The notes: generated by a model not told the origin, from the sequence alone. Counted from the stretch's first letter, positions 1 through 9,858 are shown. The stretch is DNA of 64,000 nucleotides from XN24 sp047921395 (GCA_047921395.1 JBLRWH010000001.1:62001-126000); one strand, 5' to 3'. Translations and numbers: made by a program.

Positions 1-453
1 GAGGACAGCTTGCTGCATCGCAAGCTGGTCAACGAGCGCGGCTACGCCTCGGGCGTGGGCGCTGCCGTCAACATGCTCGGCAACCCCTTCAACTACGAAG
101 GGCCGATGCTCTGGACCGGCTACCTGATCCACGACCCGGAGCACTCCGCGGACGACATCATCGCCGACATCGACAGCGTCATCGAGCAACTGCGCAGCGC
201 CCCGGTGGACGCCGCGGTGCTGGAGCGGGCCAAGGTGCGCTTCCGCAGCGAGCATTACGACACGCTGGCGAGCGGGTTCGGCCGTGCGGATCTGCTGGCC
301 GCCTATGCGCTGTTCGACGACAACCCGGCCGGCATTCGCGACATCGAGGCCGGGATACTCTCGGTCACGCCCGAACTGCTGCTCGCCACGGCGCGGGAAT
401 ACCTTCGCCCGACCAATCGCACGCTGCTGACACTCGAAGCGGGGGCAGAATAA
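1..453 (+). CDS. M16 family zinc peptidase, C-terminal part (5' end outside window)
   Basis: The reading frame is open from the first base, so the gene starts upstream of the window. The visible 150 codons match the C-terminal half of an M16 (pitrilysin/insulinase-like) peptidase: an alternating helix-rich stretch, a late SVTPELLLATAREYL segment and a final TLLTLEAGAE strand. The metal-binding HxxEH motif lies in the N-terminal domain of this family and is not visible. The stop codon overlaps the ATG of the next gene (TAATG), and that gene is also M16, so the two probably form the usual catalytic plus non-catalytic pair in the periplasm. Family call is good; catalytic competence cannot be judged. 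Confidence 0.8.
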   Translation, partial: EDSLLHRKLVNERGYASGVGAAVNMLGNPFNYEGPMLWTGYLIHDPEHSADDIIADIDSVIEQLRSAPVDAAVLERAKVRFRSEHYDTLASGFGRADLLAAYALFDDNPAGIRDIEAGILSVTPELLLATAREYLRPTNRTLLTLEAGAE

Positions 454-1859
454 TGGAATCCGGAATCACGGCACGCAAGGCCGTACTTGTCGGCTGCCTG
501 GCCATGCTGGGCGTCTGCGGCGTTGCTGCGGCAGCCTCCTCCACGCCACCGCCGGGCGGCGAACCGCGCGATCTCGTGTTGTCCGACCCGGCGCGCGGCG
601 CCCTCGACAACGGCCTGCGCTATGCATTCATCGACTTCGGCCAGGCGCCCAAGGCCACCGTGATGGTGCGGGTCCGCGCCGGGGCGCTCGACGAGCAGGG
701 CCGCACCTGGCTCGCCTCGCTGACCGGCGACATGATGAAGGAAGGCACGCTGAACTCCAGCTCGGCCGAGCTCGCGGCGCGGGCCGCCGCGATGGGCGGC
801 GAACTGTCGGTCAATACCGGCGAAGAGTTCACCACGGTGTCGATCGATGTCCTTGGGGAATTCGCCGCGGAAGGCGTGGCGCTGATCGCGGAGCTGCTGC
901 GCCGCCCGTTATTCCCCGCCGCCGAACTGGACCGCGTCAAGCGCGACTACCAGCGTAACCTCGCCGTGCAGCAGAGCCAGGCGCAATCCCAGGCGCAGGC
1001 CGCCTTCCAGCGGCAGCTCTACGGCGATCACCCGTTCGGCACGTTGTTCCCGGAACCCGCGCAGCTGGCCGGTTACACCATCGATGATGTGAAGGGCTTC
1101 CATGACGACAACTTCGGCGCGGCCCGCACCACGGTGTATGTCGGCGGACGATTCGACGCGGCAGCCGTCGAGGCGGCGCTGCGTGCAGGTTTCGGCGACT
1201 GGGCAACCGGTCCCGCAGCGCGGGTGGACATCCCGCCCCCGGCCGGCGGCATGGACATCGCGCTGATCGAGCGCCCGGGCGCGCCGCAGTCGACCCTGCG
1301 CCTCGGCCTACGCACCATCGACCCTTCGCACCCCGACTGGACCCGCCTGGCGCTGACGAACACGCTGTTGGGCGGTTATTTCTCTTCGCGGATCATCGCC
1401 AACATCCGCGAGGACAAGGGCTACAGCTATTCTCCGCGCAGCTTGCTTTCGCCCCGCCACGGCGACGCCTACTGGGCCCAGCAGGCCGATGTCACGGCGG
1501 AGTTCACCGGCGCTTCCCTGCAGGAGATCTTCGCCGAGCTGGACCAGCTGCGCGCCGAGCCGCCGGGCGCAGCGGAGCTCTCGCGGGTGCGCAACTTCAT
1601 GATCGGCAGCTTCACGCTCAGCAACGCATCGCGCTTCGGCATTCTCGGCCAGATTGCCTTCATCGATGCGCACGAGCTGCCGCGCGAGTACCTGACGACC
1701 TACGTCGAGCGAATCGGGGCGATCACGCCAGAGCAGGTCAGGGAAACGGCACAGCGGTACCTGGTGCCGGAGCAGATGTCTCTCGTGGTCGTCGGCGACC
1801 TGGAGCAGGTGCGTCCGCAGCTCGAGGTTCTTCCGCAGCTGCAGGGTCAATTACAATAG
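453..1859 (+). CDS. M16 family peptidase-like protein, probably the non-catalytic subunit
   Basis: 468 residues with an N-terminal signal peptide (hydrophobic stretch about residues 10-28 ending AAAASS). Two M16 domains are recognisable. Where an active enzyme has HxxEH, this protein reads GRTWLASLTGD, so the zinc ligands are missing. The second half keeps the RIIANIREDKGYSYSP segment, the R/Y-type region of the partner subunit in two-chain M16B peptidases. Start chosen at the ATG that overlaps the upstream stop by one base. Likely acts in the periplasm with the product of the upstream gene on small peptides or signal peptide fragments; the substrate is unknown. Confidence 0.85.
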   Translation: MESGITARKAVLVGCLAMLGVCGVAAAASSTPPPGGEPRDLVLSDPARGALDNGLRYAFIDFGQAPKATVMVRVRAGALDEQGRTWLASLTGDMMKEGTLNSSSAELAARAAAMGGELSVNTGEEFTTVSIDVLGEFAAEGVALIAELLRRPLFPAAELDRVKRDYQRNLAVQQSQAQSQAQAAFQRQLYGDHPFGTLFPEPAQLAGYTIDDVKGFHDDNFGAARTTVYVGGRFDAAAVEAALRAGFGDWATGPAARVDIPPPAGGMDIALIERPGAPQSTLRLGLRTIDPSHPDWTRLALTNTLLGGYFSSRIIANIREDKGYSYSPRSLLSPRHGDAYWAQQADVTAEFTGASLQEIFAELDQLRAEPPGAAELSRVRNFMIGSFTLSNASRFGILGQIAFIDAHELPREYLTTYVERIGAITPEQVRETAQRYLVPEQMSLVVVGDLEQVRPQLEVLPQLQGQLQ

Positions 1860-1887
1860 CGGCTGAAGCCGAATGGGAACCGCATTC

Positions 1888-3549
1888 ATGAGCGAGCTGG
1901 AAAACCTCCCTGAACGCGACGTGATGGCGTACGACTACGCCATCGTCGGCGGCGGCCCTGCGGGGCTCGCCTGCGCCATCCGTCTGAAGGAAAAGCTCCC
2001 GGACGCCAGCATCTGCCTGCTGGAAAAAGGCTCGGAGATCGGCGCGCACATCCTGTCGGGCTGTGTGATGGAGCCGGGGCCGCTGGATGAGCTGCTGCCG
2101 TCCTGGCGGGACAACCCGCCGGCCATCTGCGTGCCCGCGGGGCGCGACGAGTTCCGCCTGTTCACCCGGACGCGCTCGTTCCGCCTGCCGACGCCGCCGC
2201 AGATGCACAACGCCGGCAACTTCATCGTGGCGCTGGGTGAGCTGTGCAAGCAGCTGGCGGAGCATGCCGAGTCACTGGGCGTCGAGGTGTTCCCGGGCTT
2301 CCCGGGCCGCCACCCGCTGATCGAGGGCGAAGGCGAGCAGGCGCGCGTCATCGGAGTACGCTGCGGCGACATGGGCATGGAGGCCGACGGTACACCCGAC
2401 GGCCGGCCCGGCGACAACTTCGCGCCCGGCGTCGACATCCACGCGAAGACGACCATCCTGGCGGAGGGCTGCCGCGGCAGCCTGTCGAAGCAGCTGATCG
2501 CGCGTTTTCACCTGGACCGTGACGCCACGCCGCAGACTTATGGGCTGGGCTTCAAGGAGCTCTGGCAACTGCCCGCGGGCCGGGCGACGCCGGGCCTCAT
2601 CCAGCACAGCGTCGGCTGGCCGCTGGATAACAAGACCTACGGCGGCAGCTTCCTGTACCACCTCGACCAGGACCGCGTGTACATCGGCTACGTGGTCGGA
2701 CTGGACTACGCGGACCCGCGCTTCTCACCCTTCGAGGCCTTCCAGCAGTTCAAGCATCACCCGGACATGCTCAAGCTGCTCGAGGGCGGCGAGATCATTT
2801 CCTCCGGCGCGCGCACCCTCATCGAGGGCGGCCTGCAGGCCGTGCCGCGCATGGACATGCCCGGCGCCGTGCTGATTGGCGACGCGGCGGGCACGCTGAA
2901 CGTGCCGAAGATCAAGGGCGTGCATCTCGCGCTGCGCTCCGGGATGCTGGCGGCGGAGCACCTCGCGGACCAGGGCTCGCCGGCGGGCTACGACGCGGCG
3001 TTCCGCGCCTCGGCGGCCGGCCGCGAATTGCACAAGGTGCGCAACATCCGGGCCGGCTTCCACCGCGGCCTGTGGCTGGGAATGGCGAACGGCGCGCTCG
3101 AGACCGTCCTCGGTGGGCGCAGCCCGTGGACGCTGAAGACGCACGCCGACTGGGACAGCCTGGAGACGCAGGCGAACGCAACGGCGCACAGTGAGCAGGC
3201 CGCGATGGCTGCTGACTGGCTGGCCGAGCGCAGCCTGCCGCCGCGCGACCGGCTCGCCAGCGTGTACTTCGCCAACACCGCGCACGAGGAAGGCCAGCCG
3301 GTGCACCTGCGCGTGGCCGACACCTCGATCTGCGCCACGCGCTGTGCCGAGGAATACGGCAATCCCTGCACCCGCTTCTGCCCGGTCGGCGTCTACGAGA
3401 TGGTGGATGACGGCGCCGGCGGCCGGCGGCTGCAGATCAACGCCTCCAACTGCGTCCACTGCAAGGCCTGCGATATCAAGGATCCGTACCAGATCATCGA
3501 CTGGGTCACGCCCGAGGGCGGCAGCGGGCCCAACTACCAGACACTGTGA
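1888..3549 (+). CDS. electron transfer flavoprotein-ubiquinone oxidoreductase (ETF-QO)
   Basis: Membrane-associated flavoprotein that oxidises reduced ETF and passes electrons to ubiquinone. The N-terminus has the FAD dinucleotide fold (AIVGGGPAG). The C-terminus carries the 4Fe-4S ligands, with a lone Cys in NPCTRFCPVG followed by NCVHCKACDIKDP, which is typical of the family. Length of about 553 residues is normal. The ATG at 1888 is preferred because GGGA lies about nine bases upstream; an in-frame ATG at 1873 would add five residues. It sits 49 bases before etfB and is probably co-transcribed with etfBA. It gives the neighbouring acyl-CoA dehydrogenase a route to the quinone pool. Confidence 0.95.
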   Translation: MSELENLPERDVMAYDYAIVGGGPAGLACAIRLKEKLPDASICLLEKGSEIGAHILSGCVMEPGPLDELLPSWRDNPPAICVPAGRDEFRLFTRTRSFRLPTPPQMHNAGNFIVALGELCKQLAEHAESLGVEVFPGFPGRHPLIEGEGEQARVIGVRCGDMGMEADGTPDGRPGDNFAPGVDIHAKTTILAEGCRGSLSKQLIARFHLDRDATPQTYGLGFKELWQLPAGRATPGLIQHSVGWPLDNKTYGGSFLYHLDQDRVYIGYVVGLDYADPRFSPFEAFQQFKHHPDMLKLLEGGEIISSGARTLIEGGLQAVPRMDMPGAVLIGDAAGTLNVPKIKGVHLALRSGMLAAEHLADQGSPAGYDAAFRASAAGRELHKVRNIRAGFHRGLWLGMANGALETVLGGRSPWTLKTHADWDSLETQANATAHSEQAAMAADWLAERSLPPRDRLASVYFANTAHEEGQPVHLRVADTSICATRCAEEYGNPCTRFCPVGVYEMVDDGAGGRRLQINASNCVHCKACDIKDPYQIIDWVTPEGGSGPNYQTL

Positions 3550-3598
3550 TACCCCCGTTCCGGCGCCAGCCCGGCGCCGGCAAAGACAAGGAGACGAG

Positions 3599-4348
3599 AT
3601 GAGAATTCTGGTCGGCATCAAGCGCGTCATCGACTACAACGTCCGGGTCCAGGTGAACCGCGACGGCACGGGCGTCGTCAAGGACGGCGTCAAGATGAGC
3701 ATCAATCCCTTCGACGAGATCGCGATCGAGGAAGCGCTGCGCATGAAGGAGCGCGGCGACGCCTCCGAGGTGATCGTGGTCTCGATCGGCCCGGACGCCG
3801 CGCAGCAGCAGCTGCGCACCGCCCTCGCGATGGGCGCCGACCGCGCCATCCTCTACCTGGCCGACGAGGAGATCCAGCCGCTCGCCGCGGCGCGTGCGCT
3901 GCTCGCACTCGCCAAGGAAATCGATCCGGGCCTCGTGCTGCTCGGCAAGCAGGCCATCGACGACGACTCGAACCAGGTGGGCCAGATGCTGGCCGCGCTG
4001 TGGGACCGGCCGCAGGCCACCTTCGTGTCCCGGCTGGAGTTCACCGACGGCAAGGCAAAGGCCACCCGCGAAGTCGATGCCGGCCTGGAGAACATCGAGG
4101 TCGACCTGCCGGCGGTCATCACCGTGGACCTGCGCCTCAACGAGCCGCGCTTTGTGAAGATGCCCGACATCATGAAGGCCAAGCGCAAGCCGCTCGACGT
4201 GAAGCCTTTTGCCGAGCTTGGGGTGGAGATGCCGCCGCAGCTCGAGACGGGGCTGCATGCGCCGCCGCCCAAGCGGCAGGGCGGGACGAAAGTGGATTCG
4301 GTCGCAGCGCTGGTCAAGGCGCTGCAGGACAAGGGAGTGCTGTCATGA
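3599..4348 (+). CDS. etfB: electron transfer flavoprotein beta subunit
   Basis: 249 residues, full family length. It opens with MRILVGIKRVIDYN and has the AMP-binding loop region (DAAQQQLRTALAMGADRA) and the LLGKQAIDDDSNQVGQ segment typical of EtfB. Start chosen at the ATG preceded by AAGGAG at good spacing. The stop overlaps the etfA start (ATGA). EtfB pairs with EtfA to take electrons from acyl-CoA dehydrogenases and other flavin dehydrogenases in the cytoplasm and deliver them to the ETF-QO encoded just upstream. Confidence 0.97.
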   Translation: MRILVGIKRVIDYNVRVQVNRDGTGVVKDGVKMSINPFDEIAIEEALRMKERGDASEVIVVSIGPDAAQQQLRTALAMGADRAILYLADEEIQPLAAARALLALAKEIDPGLVLLGKQAIDDDSNQVGQMLAALWDRPQATFVSRLEFTDGKAKATREVDAGLENIEVDLPAVITVDLRLNEPRFVKMPDIMKAKRKPLDVKPFAELGVEMPPQLETGLHAPPPKRQGGTKVDSVAALVKALQDKGVLS

Positions 4349-5307
4349 GCCGGGTATTGTTGATTGCCGACCACGACGGCAGGACGCTGAACACGGGGAT
4401 CGCGCGCTCGGTGGCGTGCGCCCGCCAGCTGGGCAACGTGCACGTCGCGGTGTTCCATGCGCCCGGTGAGGACGCGCCCTGCGCCGGCGCGGCGAAGCTC
4501 GACGGCGTGTCGCGGGTGCTGTCGGTCAGCAACCCCGCGAACACCGCGCCGCTGGCCGCGGTGCTCGCGCCGCAGATCGCGAAGCTCGCGGCCGAGCACG
4601 AGGGCGGCTACGACTACGTGCTCGCGCCCTCCACGACCTTCGGCAAGGACGTCCTGCCGCGGGTGGCGGCGCTGCTCGGCGTGCCGCAGGTCTCGGACCT
4701 GATGGAAGTCGTCGATGCGCGCACCTTCAAGCGGCCGATCTACGCCGGCAACGTCATCACCACCGTCAAGGTACCGGAGGGGATCCCGGTGCTGGCCACC
4801 GTGCGCATCGCGTCGTTCCCGTCGGTCGGCGAAGGCGCCGGCGCGACCATCATCGCGGCCACCGTCGAGGCGGAGTTGCCGACGCACACCCGCTACCTGG
4901 GTCTCGAGGACTCAGGCGGCGGCGACCGCCCGGACCTGCAGAGCGCGGCGCGCGTGGTGGCCGGCGGCCGCGGCGTGGGCAGCAAGGAAGGCTTCGAGAT
5001 CATCTTCAAGCTCGCCGGCAAGCTCGGCGCCGCCGTGGGCGCCAGCCGCGCGGCGGTGGATGCCGGCTACGTCCCCAACGACATGCAGGTCGGCCAGACC
5101 GGCAAGATCATCGCGCCGGATCTCTACATTGCCGTCGGCATCTCGGGCGCGATCCAGCACATGACGGGCATCAAGGACGCGGGCTGCATCGTCGCCATCA
5201 ACAAGGACGGCGATGCGCCGATCTTCGAGGCCGCGGACTTCGGCCTGGTGGGCGATTTGTTCCAGCTCTTGCCGGAGCTCGAGAAGGCGCTGGACGCGTC
5301 GGGCTGA
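4345..5307 (+). CDS. etfA: electron transfer flavoprotein alpha subunit
   Basis: 320 residues. The N-terminal MSRVLLIADHDG and the C-terminal FAD-binding part are clear: GRGVGSKEGFE, then QVGQTGKIIAPDLYIAVG, GISGAIQHMTG, and a final INKDGDAPIFEAADFG. The start overlaps the etfB stop by four bases, indicating translational coupling. EtfA binds the FAD of the ETF heterodimer. A GC-rich hairpin follows 15 bases after the stop, and sequence composition changes after it. Confidence 0.97.
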   Translation: MSRVLLIADHDGRTLNTGIARSVACARQLGNVHVAVFHAPGEDAPCAGAAKLDGVSRVLSVSNPANTAPLAAVLAPQIAKLAAEHEGGYDYVLAPSTTFGKDVLPRVAALLGVPQVSDLMEVVDARTFKRPIYAGNVITTVKVPEGIPVLATVRIASFPSVGEGAGATIIAATVEAELPTHTRYLGLEDSGGGDRPDLQSAARVVAGGRGVGSKEGFEIIFKLAGKLGAAVGASRAAVDAGYVPNDMQVGQTGKIIAPDLYIAVGISGAIQHMTGIKDAGCIVAINKDGDAPIFEAADFGLVGDLFQLLPELEKALDASG

Positions 5308-5322
5308 GTGATGCGACCGAGT

Positions 5323-5349
5323 GATCGCCCTGTCGGCCCGAGGGCGATC
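5323..5349. terminator. hairpin after etfA, possible transcription end
   Basis: GATCGCCCT and AGGGCGATC form a perfect 9-bp stem around a 9-base loop just downstream of the etfA stop. There is no T-run after it, so it is not a classical intrinsic terminator. It could be a 3' end stabiliser or a weak attenuator. It marks the edge between the GC-rich etf genes and the lower-GC block that follows. Confidence 0.4.
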
Positions 5350-5534
5350 TACGCGATTTGCAGGGTACGTGTCGTCTGGACGCGGCTGCCGCCCCATCCC
5401 GGGATCGGCCACGCCTGACGCTGGGCGCGGGGGATGCAGGGACTTGTCAGGTCTTTCGGTCCGATTTGCGTTGTTGCCGATTTGTATCAAGAATCATAAG
5501 CCAGCGAGGACGCTGGCCGGAGAACTGCCGCGAG

Positions 5535-8243
5535 ATGGTTCGACCAGAAGCTGCTACACGTATTGCGGCCTACAAGCTTTTTGCGCCTCCTGAATTGCCG
5601 GGATCGGTGCCCCGTAGTGCGATCCTGCAAAAAATCTTCACGACAAACCGTCCGCGCGCGGTAGTGATCCAGGGACCAGCGGGACATGGCAAGTCCACGC
5701 TGCTGCAACAGGTCAAGTCCACCATCGATGCCACCGGGGCGTTGACCGCCTGGTTCACCCTTGACGAGAGCGATAACGATGTCAGTCGGTTTTTCACCGG
5801 GATGCAGGTGCTATTGGCCAACCTCGCACGGGCTGCTGGTGAGCCGACCACGACGAGGGGTCCACGAGATCACACGCTTCCAGCGGACTGGTTCATCGAG
5901 CGACTTCTGGCGCTCGACAGCCCTGTAGCACTGATTTTCGACGAGTTTCAGACACTGACAAATCGCGCCACGGTGTCTTTTTTTCGTAATCTGTTCGAAC
6001 ACTTGCCGGAGCCACTAAGCGTATTCATCAGTTCGCGCACGGTTCCCGACATCGGACTTGCTCGTCTGGTCGTCAACAACCAGGCGTTACTGCTGCGGGC
6101 GGAAGACCTGAGGTTTTCGCGCCACGAGGTCGCTGCGTTTTTTTCCCAGGCAGACGAACTGGAGATCAGCGGCGAGGAACTCAATGCAATCTATGGCAAG
6201 ACCGAAGGCTGGCCCGCGGCAGTACAACTCTATCGCCTGTCACTAGCGCGTCCCGCAGTGCGCCAGTCTCTGTGTGACCTGGCGTCATTCCGACCCCGGC
6301 AGCTGGCGGAGTATCTCGCGGATAACGTACTGTCGCTCCAGTCGCCTGAAGCCCAGTCTTTCCTGCTGCGCACCTCGCCTCTGCTACGGATGTCAGGGGA
6401 GTTATGCGATGAGGTACTCGGGCGGCAGAACTCCCAGGAGATGCTGGAGACCCTCGAGCATTCCGGACTGTTCGTACGCAGCCTTGACGCCGGGATGCAG
6501 TGGTTCAGTTATCACACGTTGTTCTCATCGTTCCTGATGGAACAGCTCCGTGATCAGGAACCAGCGGCAGTGGCGCTGGCGCATCAATGCGCGGCGCGTT
6601 GGTTCGGGGAACACGGCTATTTCGAGGAAGCGATCCATCATGCCCTTGCCAACAGGGACTTCCGCCTCGCAGCCGAGCTTCTTGACGAGTGGGCCACACA
6701 GCTCGTGATGGACGGCAACCTCGCTACGGTTGAACGCTGGTACGATCGCCTGCCGCTCGACGAGGTTGCCCGGCATCCGGAACTGGTCATCAAGGTAGCG
6801 TGGGCGTTGGCGTTCCTGCGACGTCGCCAGAAGCTCGCGCCGATCCTGGAATTGCTGGAGCGTCAGCGCAGCCAGTCGACCCTGCCGGGCGAGGCGCGCG
6901 AAGACGTGGTGCGTTCGATGGTGGCGATCATCGACGATGACATCCCAACGGCTTTTGAGATCGTGCGTCCGGTGAATGCGCGGGATACGAGCGCTACCGG
7001 ATTCCGGGCCTTCGAACTGGGTGCGGCTGCTAACCTCAAGGGTTACCTGGAGATCACCAGCGGCGATTTCGAGCGGGCGCGTGAATACCTGTTGCTGGCA
7101 CGCGCGCACGGCGATCGTGCGAATGCGGGCTTCAGCTGGGGGTACTCGATCGGCACCGCCGGCATGAATCTGCTCTGCCAGGGCCGGCTGCAGGAAGCCC
7201 TGGAGCTCGCGCGCGACGGAGTATCCCAGCCCCGCGTCATGCTCGACGACTCGGTCGCATCGGCTTCACTGGCCGCGTGCTTCATACCAATGCTGTACGA
7301 GGTGAACGACCTCGAGGGTGCGCGCACACAATTCAAGCGCTTCCAGGATGCCATCGCCAATGCGGCCATGCACGATTATCTCGGTATCGCTTATCTCAGC
7401 ATGGCGCGTCTGTATGACGCCGAGGGTCGGCCGGAGAAGGCACAGTTGATACTTGAGGAAGCTGAAAGCATCGGTCACATGAGCCGATGCCCGCGGCTGT
7501 CGCGCCTCATCGCGTGGGAACGGGTTCGTCGTGCCCTTGTCAATGGCGAAGGTGATCGGGCGCAGTCGATCGCCAGCCGTATTCCACCGATTGAACGCCC
7601 GCTGCCGGAAGGCTGGATTCCGTTTTCAGAGTGCACCGAAGGCGACACGATCAACCGCATCAGGCTCGCAATACACGAACAAGCCCCCGACCTTGCCTTG
7701 AGGACGATCGCCACAGAGCTGGCAGTAGCAATCCGGCAGGGCCGCGTTCGCCGCCAGATCAAACTCCGAATCCTGGAGGCAATGGCCTACCACGTGAAGG
7801 GTATCGACGGAGCTGCCGGCAGGAGCCTGCGTACCGCCCTCCAGCTTGCCGCGCCGGGTGGATTCGTGAGGATCTTCCTTGACGAGGGACCAATCGCCTC
7901 GGAAATGCTGCGCGCCGAGCTGCGGCGCATCCATGCTACGCGAACTCCCGACTCGAGTGCGGCTACGCAACTCGTCGAGGTGCTGGTCCAGGCCTCGGGC
8001 GATGACCTGCAGAAGGCACTGGTCCTTCCCGGTGAGGAGTTCCAGCCGCTGGAAGCGCTATCCGTCCGCGAGGAAACGATCCTGCGGTTCCTGGCTCAAG
8101 GCCTCTCGAATCGGGACATTGCGGCCTGCGTTCATGTTTCCGAAAATACCGTGAAGTTTCACCTGAAAAATATCTATTCGAAGCTGGGCGTCCACAGCCG
8201 AGGGCAGGCGACCAGTGCAGCCCGTGAGATGCGGCTGATATGA
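5535..8243 (+). CDS. MalT-like (LAL) LuxR-family transcriptional activator
   Basis: 902 residues, the normal size for large ATP-binding LuxR regulators. Walker A is GPAGHGKST at residues 47-55 and Walker B is VALIFDEF at about 131-138. A long TPR-like helical middle follows, then a C-terminal LuxR helix-turn-helix beginning LSVREETILRFLAQGLSNRDI and containing VSENTVKFHLKNIYSKLGV. Start taken at the ATG that begins the conserved N-terminus; the frame stays open upstream to 5358 without resemblance. A small stem (CCAGCG/CGCTGG, 5501-5516) lies just upstream. The gene faces the 12-gene operon tail to tail (15 bases between stops) and is the obvious candidate regulator. GC is lower than in the etf genes. 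The inducer is unknown. Confidence 0.92.
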   Translation: MVRPEAATRIAAYKLFAPPELPGSVPRSAILQKIFTTNRPRAVVIQGPAGHGKSTLLQQVKSTIDATGALTAWFTLDESDNDVSRFFTGMQVLLANLARAAGEPTTTRGPRDHTLPADWFIERLLALDSPVALIFDEFQTLTNRATVSFFRNLFEHLPEPLSVFISSRTVPDIGLARLVVNNQALLLRAEDLRFSRHEVAAFFSQADELEISGEELNAIYGKTEGWPAAVQLYRLSLARPAVRQSLCDLASFRPRQLAEYLADNVLSLQSPEAQSFLLRTSPLLRMSGELCDEVLGRQNSQEMLETLEHSGLFVRSLDAGMQWFSYHTLFSSFLMEQLRDQEPAAVALAHQCAARWFGEHGYFEEAIHHALANRDFRLAAELLDEWATQLVMDGNLATVERWYDRLPLDEVARHPELVIKVAWALAFLRRRQKLAPILELLERQRSQSTLPGEAREDVVRSMVAIIDDDIPTAFEIVRPVNARDTSATGFRAFELGAAANLKGYLEITSGDFERAREYLLLARAHGDRANAGFSWGYSIGTAGMNLLCQGRLQEALELARDGVSQPRVMLDDSVASASLAACFIPMLYEVNDLEGARTQFKRFQDAIANAAMHDYLGIAYLSMARLYDAEGRPEKAQLILEEAESIGHMSRCPRLSRLIAWERVRRALVNGEGDRAQSIASRIPPIERPLPEGWIPFSECTEGDTINRIRLAIHEQAPDLALRTIATELAVAIRQGRVRRQIKLRILEAMAYHVKGIDGAAGRSLRTALQLAAPGGFVRIFLDEGPIASEMLRAELRRIHATRTPDSSAATQLVEVLVQASGDDLQKALVLPGEEFQPLEALSVREETILRFLAQGLSNRDIAACVHVSENTVKFHLKNIYSKLGVHSRGQATSAAREMRLI

Positions 8244-8258
8244 CCTCTCTTGGTAGAG

Positions 8259-8720
8259 TCAGGCCAATGCGTAGACGTCGTAGCGCACGGTGAAGGTCTC
8301 CAGGTCAGCCTCCCCGACCGCAACGCACTGCAGTCTGTTCAGCCAGGCAAAATCAGGGTGAGCCGTACTCAGCCGTGGCGTGGTCCGTAGCTCGAGTCGC
8401 GGCGGCAATTTCCCCTTCAGAAACGCCTCGTACCCGCCACTCCCGAAATCCGTCACGCCGTTGTATGCGAGAAAGATCAAGGCGCCGTCAGTCGTTTCCA
8501 GGGTGGCGCGCACGTCAAGAATTCCGATGCCGTCCGACCGTATCGTCAACCAATCGGCACCGACCGGGCGCAATTTGCCCCGTAGTCTGGGACCCGCGAA
8601 TTCACCCCCGGTCACGTAGAAATTCACCCGTATTCCTTCAGGTACCGGCCCGATCACTTCGGGTGGGTTGGCCAGCGTGGCGCTGTAAGAGCAGATGTGC
8701 TCCAGGTGGCAATCAAACAT
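8259..8720 (-). CDS. DUF3237 family protein
   Basis: 153 residues. It matches the DUF3237 (UPF0311) pattern: an N-terminal LEHICSYSATL strand, a GGEFAGPRLRGKL segment, DWLTIRSDGIGILDVRATLETTDGALI, and a late FAWLNRLQCVAVGEADL segment. The family is a small beta-barrel of unknown function, often found in aromatic, terpenoid or steroid degradation clusters. This is the last gene of the operon, 25 bases after the saccharopine-dehydrogenase-like gene. No signal peptide is seen, so it is probably cytoplasmic. Function unknown; binding or isomerising a ring-containing intermediate is only a guess. Confidence 0.8.
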   Translation of the reverse strand: MFDCHLEHICSYSATLANPPEVIGPVPEGIRVNFYVTGGEFAGPRLRGKLRPVGADWLTIRSDGIGILDVRATLETTDGALIFLAYNGVTDFGSGGYEAFLKGKLPPRLELRTTPRLSTAHPDFAWLNRLQCVAVGEADLETFTVRYDVYALA

Positions 8721-8745
8721 CGAGGCCCTCCTTTGAGCACACGGG

Positions 8746-9858
8746 CTAGTTTGGCGTCACTTCCCAGGTTAGATGGCCACACTCCGCGGTTGCCGCGGCG
8801 AGTTCCCGGTGACCAAACGCCGTGCAGGGCGAAACGAACCCTACAGTCCTCAGGTGCCCCGTCAGGATCCGGCGTACCGACTCGGCGGCCCAGACACCGG
8901 CCTGAATATAAGGACTATTACCCCGCAATACCACGTTCGCGCCGGCGACGTCGCCGCGGCCAAAACAGGAAATCGTGGACCGATTCAGCGCTCGAACCTC
9001 TCGTGGTGGCTCCTCTGCGACCATGCCTCGTCCCCAGGAGTTTGTCGCTTCTTCCTGCTGGTCGCGAGGCAGGTGGCGCAACGAGTCGTGCCAATCCTGC
9101 ATCCGCCCCACCACCCAATCCATGATTTCCGGACGCCGGAATGCAACCAGCACACTGCAGTTATTCACCCGGTCGTCGCCACGGTACCAAGCAGGTTCAC
9201 CGCCACCGCCCCACGGTAACGCCCTGTAGATTTGATGCTCGCCGGGTATCGACACATCGTATGAAGTCGCGTGTGGCCATACCTCGAGTACGTTGTTTTT
9301 AAGGTAGTGCTGGTCACCGCAGCACATGCGCAGGAACGACATCGTTGAAGCCACGCTCGTATTACTATCGGCGACGTAGACCAGGTCGAGGGTATCGATA
9401 CCCGGCGTCTCTAGCGCGAACTCAGCCGCAATATTGCCCGCTGTCCACATCCAGCCGTTGGCTGGACACAGTAACAGTTCCCGCGCCCGGAATTGCTCGC
9501 CATAACGCTCCTCCAGCATCAACATCCAGTCCTGCTCGCCGGTCGTGTCCAGGTAATGCACCCCAGCGTCCAGGCACGCCTGAACGACCGGTTCGGAAAG
9601 CTGCATGAACGGGCCGACAACGTTGTAGACGACCTTGGCTCCCACAAACAGTGCCGCGAGCGCCTTACGGTCTCTCTCCACGGCGACACACTGGTACTGA
9701 GCATGTTCGAGTTCCGGTACCAGTCGCATCTGTTCCTCGAGTCGTTGCTGGTCACGGCCGGCAGCGATGAACGGAATGCCGCGCTCCGCCAGATGCCAGG
9801 CAATCAACTTGCCCGTGTAGCCACTGGCACCATAGATCACTACTTGTGGCTTGCTCAT
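8746..9858 (-). CDS. saccharopine dehydrogenase-like NAD(P)-binding oxidoreductase
   Basis: 370 residues. The N-terminus has a Rossmann motif, VVIYGASGYTGKLIAWHLAE, as in saccharopine dehydrogenase-like and trans-acting enoyl reductase proteins. GPFMQLSEPVVQACLDAGVHYLDTTGE is the second conserved region of the family. Start chosen at the ATG overlapping the upstream ligase stop (ATGA); a longer frame upstream would overlap the ligase deeply. Many members act on large lipids rather than saccharopine. In this operon it probably reduces or oxidises a CoA-linked or free intermediate; the substrate is unknown. Confidence 0.82.
   Translation of the reverse strand: MSKPQVVIYGASGYTGKLIAWHLAERGIPFIAAGRDQQRLEEQMRLVPELEHAQYQCVAVERDRKALAALFVGAKVVYNVVGPFMQLSEPVVQACLDAGVHYLDTTGEQDWMLMLEERYGEQFRARELLLCPANGWMWTAGNIAAEFALETPGIDTLDLVYVADSNTSVASTMSFLRMCCGDQHYLKNNVLEVWPHATSYDVSIPGEHQIYRALPWGGGGEPAWYRGDDRVNNCSVLVAFRRPEIMDWVVGRMQDWHDSLRHLPRDQQEEATNSWGRGMVAEEPPREVRALNRSTISCFGRGDVAGANVVLRGNSPYIQAGVWAAESVRRILTGHLRTVGFVSPCTAFGHRELAAATAECGHLTWEVTPN

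Noticed and set aside
5358..5534. Possible longer N-terminus of the LAL regulator
   Set aside because: The 59 extra residues look random, whereas the ATG at 5535 begins the conserved LAL N-terminus and gives the family length.
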